DNA from: Terriglobales bacterium
GTDB taxonomy: Bacteria; Acidobacteriota; Terriglobia; Terriglobales; Acidobacteriaceae
Length of the DNA stretch: 11,208 nucleotides
Direction of reading: 5' to 3'
NCBI GenBank assembly: GCA_019241735.1
Contig: JAFAWN010000122.1
Location: 1-11,208 of the forward strand
Under the pieces are notes generated by a model, which had not been told where the DNA came from, did no database searches, and saw only the letters and a list, made by a program, of their open reading frames with translations. The translations under genes and the position numbers were made by a program. Positions 6,752 through 11,208 of this stretch are shown piece by piece. Within the stretch, counting starts at the first letter, position 1. Every line of letters starts with the position of its first letter.

Positions 6752-8160
6752 CAGCTATAGGCCTCAATTAACCGGTGTAATGCGGGACTCATAGGCGGCA
6801 AATAATCTTCCCAGCTCCATTCGCCTTTTCGCGTGGGGAATTGCGGATAGCGGCGCTGTACTTCCTCTTCAAAATACACTCCCATCCGCGCCATGAGTTT
6901 CAGATTCTTTACCACTGTCCGCCCAATCTTCGCTGCAATGCTTTCTGGTTCTGCGGCGAGCTTATCAAGCGCCTTCGATAGTTTTCCCTCCAGATCGGCA
7001 TCGTCAACGTTCATCAACAGATCTTCCTGTCCACGATCTCGCATTAAATTGCGGATGCGCTCATCCATGGTGATCCCGGCCGACGGCACCAGCCCTCCCA
7101 TTGACGTTACGATGCCGTGGTAGCGGGAGGAAACCATCATCTGGCAGCTTCGCAAAATGCTGACCAGTTCATAAGCGTTGTAATCGTCAGAGCTAAGCAC
7201 GGGCACACCGCCCAATTTGTCGGAAATGCGCTGTGCCGGGCGCGCGTCCAGACGTTCGGTGGCGACGAGGATCACGAAAACATTCCGCCGCTGCCGAAAC
7301 GCGTTAACGGCGTTGGCAATGGCGGTAAGATATTTTTCGTAAGCGCGCTCTGCCTCCGCCCCGGAATTATGAAAATAAACCGAGCGGTAATGGCTCTCTT
7401 TGAAAGCACCCGTAGTCCGATTCGCAAGAAACTTCGCCACCGAAGCCCGCACCGGCCACTCGAATGGGTTTATCGGGCATACTACGAGCACCGGAGTGCT
7501 CCCATTCCAACCCACCGCGCGCAAGGCTTGTTGTCCGAATTCGACGGGGTTTGGTTCGAAAGTCCAGGCTGTATCTGTCCCTAGTTCGGTCGGGACACCG
7601 AGCTCGCGAAGTACGCTTCGGGATTCTTCGTTGCGGGTGATGACCAGCGAGTTCCGGCAATAGCGCGCGCACATTTTGCGAATGGGTGGATCCATGGCTC
7701 CCGCCTCAGCGCCGTATCCGACGGACAATTTATTTTGCGCCGCCGCAATACCCAGTGATCCAATCATCATCGTGGTCAAAGCGTTTGCGAATTTGCTCTT
7801 GAACATCGAGCCTTCACAGGCCACCACGCCATGGTGCTTGGGAACCTCAGCAGCTAGAAACGGCGGAAAAATATCCGGCAGATAGACCTGCGTGCTGTCG
7901 CGGAAATATGCCTGCGAAGAATTTGCGTTCATGGTCATGACGCTAAAATCAACGTTATCCGCGCCGAGAATATGCCGGATCTGGCGCAGCATTTCTTCCA
8001 CACGCACGTCCGAACCCATGTTGCAGGCGCCGTTATAGCCGGCAAACAGTAATTTCAGTTTTTGTCCGGGCTGCCAGGGCCTGCCTTTTCCCAGCATCCA
8101 CGAGGCTCTGGAACGCTCAATGATGCTGCTCACCCAGGCCTGCAGAACGAAATCCATCAT
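6751..8160 (-). CDS. Polysaccharide pyruvyl transferase family protein (PF04230)
   Basis: This 469-aa protein is a member of the family that transfers a pyruvyl group from phosphoenolpyruvate to a sugar, making a ketal (as CsaB and the WcaK-like enzymes do). The clearest signatures are SSRYHG at 344-349 (the conserved S-x-R-x-H region) and the N-terminal glycine-rich region LLFAGYNGACNMGS (37-50). The latter matches the usual GxxGxxNxGD opening but has Ser-Asp in place of Asp-Glu after NMG. A core strand VFVILVATE and the segment DDYNAYELVSILRSC fit the GT-B-like fold. The start is the ATG at 8160, overlapping the SDR stop (ATGA); a second ATG follows at 8157. Reading further upstream in this frame only overlaps the SDR gene and looks unreal. 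It is unexpected inside a lipid operon and may act on a glycolipid head or on a cell-surface glycan. No signal peptide is seen, so it is probably cytoplasmic. Confidence 0.85.
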   Translation of the reverse strand: MMDFVLQAWVSSIIERSRASWMLGKGRPWQPGQKLKLLFAGYNGACNMGSDVRVEEMLRQIRHILGADNVDFSVMTMNANSSQAYFRDSTQVYLPDIFPPFLAAEVPKHHGVVACEGSMFKSKFANALTTMMIGSLGIAAAQNKLSVGYGAEAGAMDPPIRKMCARYCRNSLVITRNEESRSVLRELGVPTELGTDTAWTFEPNPVEFGQQALRAVGWNGSTPVLVVCPINPFEWPVRASVAKFLANRTTGAFKESHYRSVYFHNSGAEAERAYEKYLTAIANAVNAFRQRRNVFVILVATERLDARPAQRISDKLGGVPVLSSDDYNAYELVSILRSCQMMVSSRYHGIVTSMGGLVPSAGITMDERIRNLMRDRGQEDLLMNVDDADLEGKLSKALDKLAAEPESIAAKIGRTVVKNLKLMARMGVYFEEEVQRRYPQFPTRKGEWSWEDYLPPMSPALHRLIEAYS

Positions 8161-9290
8161 GCGGCAGATCCGCTGGCATGGACTGGCCAGTCCTGGTATT
8201 TGTAAACGTAATTTGTTTCGCGGCTGAATTTTAGAAGTGGATAACTGTATTGGGAGAACGGCAGGGGTTTGTGGCCTAGCTCGGTGGTCACGCGCGTGTT
8301 GTCGAACACGGTATTCCAAACCAGATAGGGCAGAAATACTTTCATCAGCGCGGCGCCCCGGGCGATCGCCCCGGAACGATTCGAAAGTACGTTGACGACG
8401 GTGGCAAATGGTTTTTCCAGCCATGGCATGAAAATAGGACGGCGTTTGCGCTGGGCTTGGGCCAACGCGTTCGTGATCTCGCGAAAAGTCTGCGAGCCGG
8501 TACCCGATGAAAGATGGTAAACATCGAATTGCGGATCGGGTTTTTGATGGAGGGAAGCGATCGCGTCGGCAACAAAATCCACGTTGACGATATCAATTTT
8601 GTCATTGGGGCGGAACGGCAGCACCGGTAACCCGGCGAGAAAAACGAACGCCTTCACCATGTCGAACTGTGTCGTCTCCGCCCGGCGGCTATCTCCCAAT
8701 ACTATGCTTGGCCGGAATATTGTCAGGGGAACGTCCGGCAGAATCCTCGGGATCATGTGCTCGCAGAATTTTTTCGTGCGCGCGTAGGGATCATAGTCGG
8801 AGCGGTCCCATTCGATGGAGCTCTCTTCCCGCACGACCTCGTTGCTTCGCTTCCCCGCTACAGCCACCGTACTGACGTGGCTAAACCGCCTCAATCCATG
8901 GTAGTGATACGAGTGCCGGGCGAGCTGTAACACTTCCAGGGTGCCACGGAGATTGACATTGAGGCAGCTCTTTTCTGATTTTCGATTCAGGGACGCCGCA
9001 CAGTGAATGACGGAATCGGTGGTGTGGATCAGCCGATCGTAATCGTCACGGGAAAGACCAAAATTTTGATTGGTCAGGTCGCCGCGGAAAATACGTATCC
9101 GGGTTTGCAGGTATTCATAGAATTGTCGGAATTCCAGATGCAACTGAAGCGCCTGCCACAGCCGCACTTCTGCTGCATGCGCATCCCGAGCGCGGACGAG
9201 CACATTGAGAGAAGCCCCGTGCTGATCCAGTAAGTTGGCGGCGACGTGTGCGCCTATGTACCCGGTGGAACCGGTCAGGAATATCGCCAC
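8157..9290 (-). CDS. Extended SDR: NAD(P)-dependent epimerase/thioester-reductase-like oxidoreductase
   Basis: This 377-aa Rossmann-fold protein has the extended-SDR layout: dinucleotide-binding GSTGYIG at 7-13, RGDL at about 69-72, SHVSTVAVAG with the catalytic Ser/Thr at about 140-141, and the Tyr-x-x-x-Lys pair at Y169/K173 in YARTK. The following IFRPSIVLGD is typical of the NAD_binding_4 / thioester-reductase and related families. It may reduce an acyl thioester, oxidise or reduce a hydroxyl next to the chain, or act on a nucleotide sugar; sequence alone does not decide. The start is GTG at 9290, with a well-placed GGAG four bases upstream, and it overlaps the end of the FAR gene by 16 bases. 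The stop overlaps the next gene by four bases. The C-terminal 100 residues past the Rossmann core are basic and aromatic and could touch the membrane or a partner. Confidence 0.87.
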   Translation of the reverse strand: MAIFLTGSTGYIGAHVAANLLDQHGASLNVLVRARDAHAAEVRLWQALQLHLEFRQFYEYLQTRIRIFRGDLTNQNFGLSRDDYDRLIHTTDSVIHCAASLNRKSEKSCLNVNLRGTLEVLQLARHSYHYHGLRRFSHVSTVAVAGKRSNEVVREESSIEWDRSDYDPYARTKKFCEHMIPRILPDVPLTIFRPSIVLGDSRRAETTQFDMVKAFVFLAGLPVLPFRPNDKIDIVNVDFVADAIASLHQKPDPQFDVYHLSSGTGSQTFREITNALAQAQRKRRPIFMPWLEKPFATVVNVLSNRSGAIARGAALMKVFLPYLVWNTVFDNTRVTTELGHKPLPFSQYSYPLLKFSRETNYVYKYQDWPVHASGSAA

Positions 9291-11208
9291 GTGGCTCCGT
9301 TAGTGCCAGTCTTGGCGACTGCAACCCGGGATCCGATTACTTCGGCGGCCCTGGGCGGCCGAATCTCCAGCGGGCGGCCTTCGATCAACGGATAAGTCCA
9401 CTTGCGCAAGGCGGGTATGTGGACGTTAATCCAGTATTGCCACCAGTCGATCCCGCAGGTGTTGTAACCGAAATCATCTGCTTCCTCAGGCGGCAGGGCG
9501 TGGGAGATTTTCTCGATATTGTCCGCCACGAAATCGTGCTCGTTCAAAAGTATGAAGGGCTCAAATAACTGAATCAACTTTTCGACTTTCTCCAGACTCC
9601 TCTGAGCCCGGGCGAGGGGCGCTTTCCGAATAGGTAAGGATGAAGCGATCCGCTGGATGGACTGAATGATGGCTTTTTGGGCTGGAGCTGACATTCGCTG
9701 GTAGCGTTCTTTGGACACTGGAATCGCGTCGAATCGCAGACGCAGCCACGATTCCAGACCTTCCTGCGCGCGGTAGTGTTTGCGATGAGCCAGCGACGTC
9801 AACTCGATGGACCGCCGCATGTCGCACGGATTGGTAACGGAGGTTGCAAGCTGGTAGAGGGAATCATTCCGCCGTTCCATCAGCGCAGCGGATATTAACG
9901 TCATTCCGGCGCACACTTCATCGACCGGAATAATGTCGAGACGCTTGCGCTCATTCGAGGGCAACTGCCGAAAGTAAGTTCCCAGCAGATAGGAAAGCGA
10001 TGCCGAAGTGTTGATCCCTTCATTCCAGCCGGTAAATGGCTTCTTAACGGAAGTTTCGACGATAGCCGGGCGAACAATAGCGATTGGCAAGCCGGCGCCA
10101 AATTTACAGATGAGCGACTCGGCAAGACTCTTGCTGAAAGTGTAAGTGTTCGGCCACCCCAGTTCTTTGGCGCGATTTTTGCCGGCTTCAGTAAGGTAAT
10201 TTCGCAACCAGCGATAGCGATTCTTCCGGATTTGATGCTCCAGCGCGGCGCCATGGAGATTCTTTGCGGCGTGCTCTTTCCCCAGCGCCTGCCGCCGCAG
10301 TTCTTCGGTGACGTCGACGCTTTCGGCTTTCTCCTCACTGGCTTTCACCAATTTATGCAGAGAATGCCACTCGCGCTCAGCATCGAAATCGGGTAAGCCG
10401 GCAGGATTGTAGTTCGGCCGCAGACTCTCCCCCACGCGTCCGTCGCGCGCTCCGGCAACATAACAAGTAGAGAGATGAAGAAGCGCGGCGTGATCGCAGC
10501 TCCTGATGAACTCGACGATATTTACCGCCGCGTCGACGTTGGTAGAGAGCGCATCACGTAACTCAGGATTGAACTCAGTAAGCCCGGAGCTGTTAACAAC
10601 GAGATCGAGGTTCTTGCGGAGGGCACTTGAAATCCCTCCCCCCAACCCCAGGTCGGAACGGGACACATCACCTTCAACTACTTCGATACGATCGGCTAAA
10701 AATCGAGGGAGGTCAGTTCCATAGCGTTCGTAGAGCGGGTCAAACACGGGTGATTCATCTATTAATTTTTCGAATCGGCGTTTCCCAGGCGTTGATTTTT
10801 GCGCGCGGATGAGTAAATAAATGCGGCCCACCTCGGGTAGATCCATCAAGGTATTAACCAGCCAAACCTTCCCGATAAATCCGGTCACCCCGATCAACAT
10901 TACATGCTTCCCCGCAAACGCAGCGCGAACCGAGAGCGGACGCTTAACCGGGGGTCTATCAAAGTAAACAATTGGACGTTCAACCGTTGTAACGTCACGC
11001 GCAGCGTGCTGAACGGCCGTCTCGAGAGCGCTAACTGAAGGCAGGCGGAGATCGCGTGCAGCCTCTTCGCGGGACCGGCTTCCATGAGCTCCAGCCCGGC
11101 TGAAACGCGCCAATATACCGCGTGGTGGGACTACCGGGTCCAGCAGACGTCCGGTGGCAATCCCATCACGAAACTCGAGCCGGTTGGCAACTATCCACTT
11201 CACGCCTA
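9275..11208 (-). CDS. Fatty acyl-CoA/ACP reductase (FAR, male-sterility domain), 5' end probably missing
   Basis: This is an alcohol- or aldehyde-forming reductase that uses NAD(P)H to reduce an acyl thioester. Numbering from a GTG at 11203, the Rossmann motif GVTGFIGKVWLVNTL starts at 105, then LLIRA (130-134), EGDV (177-180), LHLSTCYVAG with the catalytic Ser (about 245), and NTYTFSKSLAE with Y354 and K358. The segment IVRPAIVETSVKKPFTGWNEG follows, and a helical C-terminal domain ends with DWWQYWINVHIPALRKW, typical of the bacterial FAR C-terminus. About 105 residues, mostly charged and helical, separate the Ser from the Tyr, more than in eukaryotic FARs. The first 30 residues (ANRLEF, DGIATGRLLDPVV) look like the cap/core of HAD-IB phosphatases, so the reductase may be fused to an upstream HAD domain. 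The frame is open to the window edge, so the true start is not known; GTG 11203 is only the first candidate seen. Confidence 0.88.
   Translation of the reverse strand, partial: GVKWIVANRLEFRDGIATGRLLDPVVPPRGILARFSRAGAHGSRSREEAARDLRLPSVSALETAVQHAARDVTTVERPIVYFDRPPVKRPLSVRAAFAGKHVMLIGVTGFIGKVWLVNTLMDLPEVGRIYLLIRAQKSTPGKRRFEKLIDESPVFDPLYERYGTDLPRFLADRIEVVEGDVSRSDLGLGGGISSALRKNLDLVVNSSGLTEFNPELRDALSTNVDAAVNIVEFIRSCDHAALLHLSTCYVAGARDGRVGESLRPNYNPAGLPDFDAEREWHSLHKLVKASEEKAESVDVTEELRRQALGKEHAAKNLHGAALEHQIRKNRYRWLRNYLTEAGKNRAKELGWPNTYTFSKSLAESLICKFGAGLPIAIVRPAIVETSVKKPFTGWNEGINTSASLSYLLGTYFRQLPSNERKRLDIIPVDEVCAGMTLISAALMERRNDSLYQLATSVTNPCDMRRSIELTSLAHRKHYRAQEGLESWLRLRFDAIPVSKERYQRMSAPAQKAIIQSIQRIASSLPIRKAPLARAQRSLEKVEKLIQLFEPFILLNEHDFVADNIEKISHALPPEEADDFGYNTCGIDWWQYWINVHIPALRKWTYPLIEGRPLEIRPPRAAEVIGSRVAVAKTGTNGATWRYS
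9295..9298 (-). promoter_or_regulatory. Ribosome binding site of the SDR gene
   Basis: GGAG on the minus strand, four bases before the GTG at 9290 and inside the 3' end of the FAR gene. It supports the GTG start and reinitiation at the 16-base overlap. Confidence 0.6.

Noticed and set aside
6267..6794. 175-codon plus-strand frame opposite the long-chain ligase
   Set aside because: Serine- and arginine-rich translation typical of antisense shadow; the minus strand encodes a well-conserved enzyme.
8161..8424. 88-residue upstream extension of the pyruvyl transferase frame
   Set aside because: It lies wholly inside the SDR gene, its composition is rich in Arg/Gln with no family match, and the ATGA overlap at 8160 gives a natural start.

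Overview
The window is a single, tightly packed run of eleven genes, all on the minus strand, so transcription runs from the right edge to the left edge. Most junctions are 1-16 base overlaps or gaps of a few tens of bases. There is no stretch over 300 bases without a gene, and I see no rRNA, tRNA, CRISPR array, insertion sequence, internal promoter or terminator. The layout looks like the middle of one long operon. Its promoter would lie beyond the right edge, and its end beyond the left edge.

In transcription order (right to left) the genes are as follows. A fatty acyl-CoA/ACP reductase (FAR), open at the right edge, comes first. It is followed by an extended-SDR reductase/epimerase, a polysaccharide pyruvyl transferase family protein, and an AMP-forming acyl-CoA/acyl-ACP ligase. 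Next come an enoyl-CoA hydratase/isomerase, a stand-alone acyl carrier protein, a second AMP-forming ligase and a soluble lipid kinase (DAGK/YegS/LCB5 type). The run ends with a membrane-anchored thioredoxin-like protein, a four-helix VKOR-family protein, and the N-terminal part of a PF00756-type esterase cut by the left edge.

The first eight genes form a lipid-building set. Two ligases could activate acyl chains onto CoA or the ACP. The hydratase and SDR could modify the chain or its head. The FAR would reduce the thioester to a fatty alcohol, and the lipid kinase could phosphorylate a glycerolipid or long-chain base. The unexpected member is the pyruvyl transferase, an enzyme family normally tied to exopolysaccharide or cell-wall glycans. 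One reading (inference) is a fatty-alcohol-derived ether lipid, wax or glycolipid, perhaps with a pyruvylated sugar. FAR-plus-ligase systems such as the myxobacterial ether-lipid (Elb) enzymes are the nearest precedent I know. The next two genes make a disulfide-forming pair: VKOR and its thioredoxin partner, fused in cyanobacteria and plants but separate here.

The organism is a bacterium with moderate GC content (by eye, not computed). Many start codons lack a good Shine-Dalgarno sequence, and GTG and probably TTG starts are used. A soil or environmental lineage such as Acidobacteriota or Verrucomicrobiota would fit the gene mix, but that is a guess from gene content and not a demonstrated placement.
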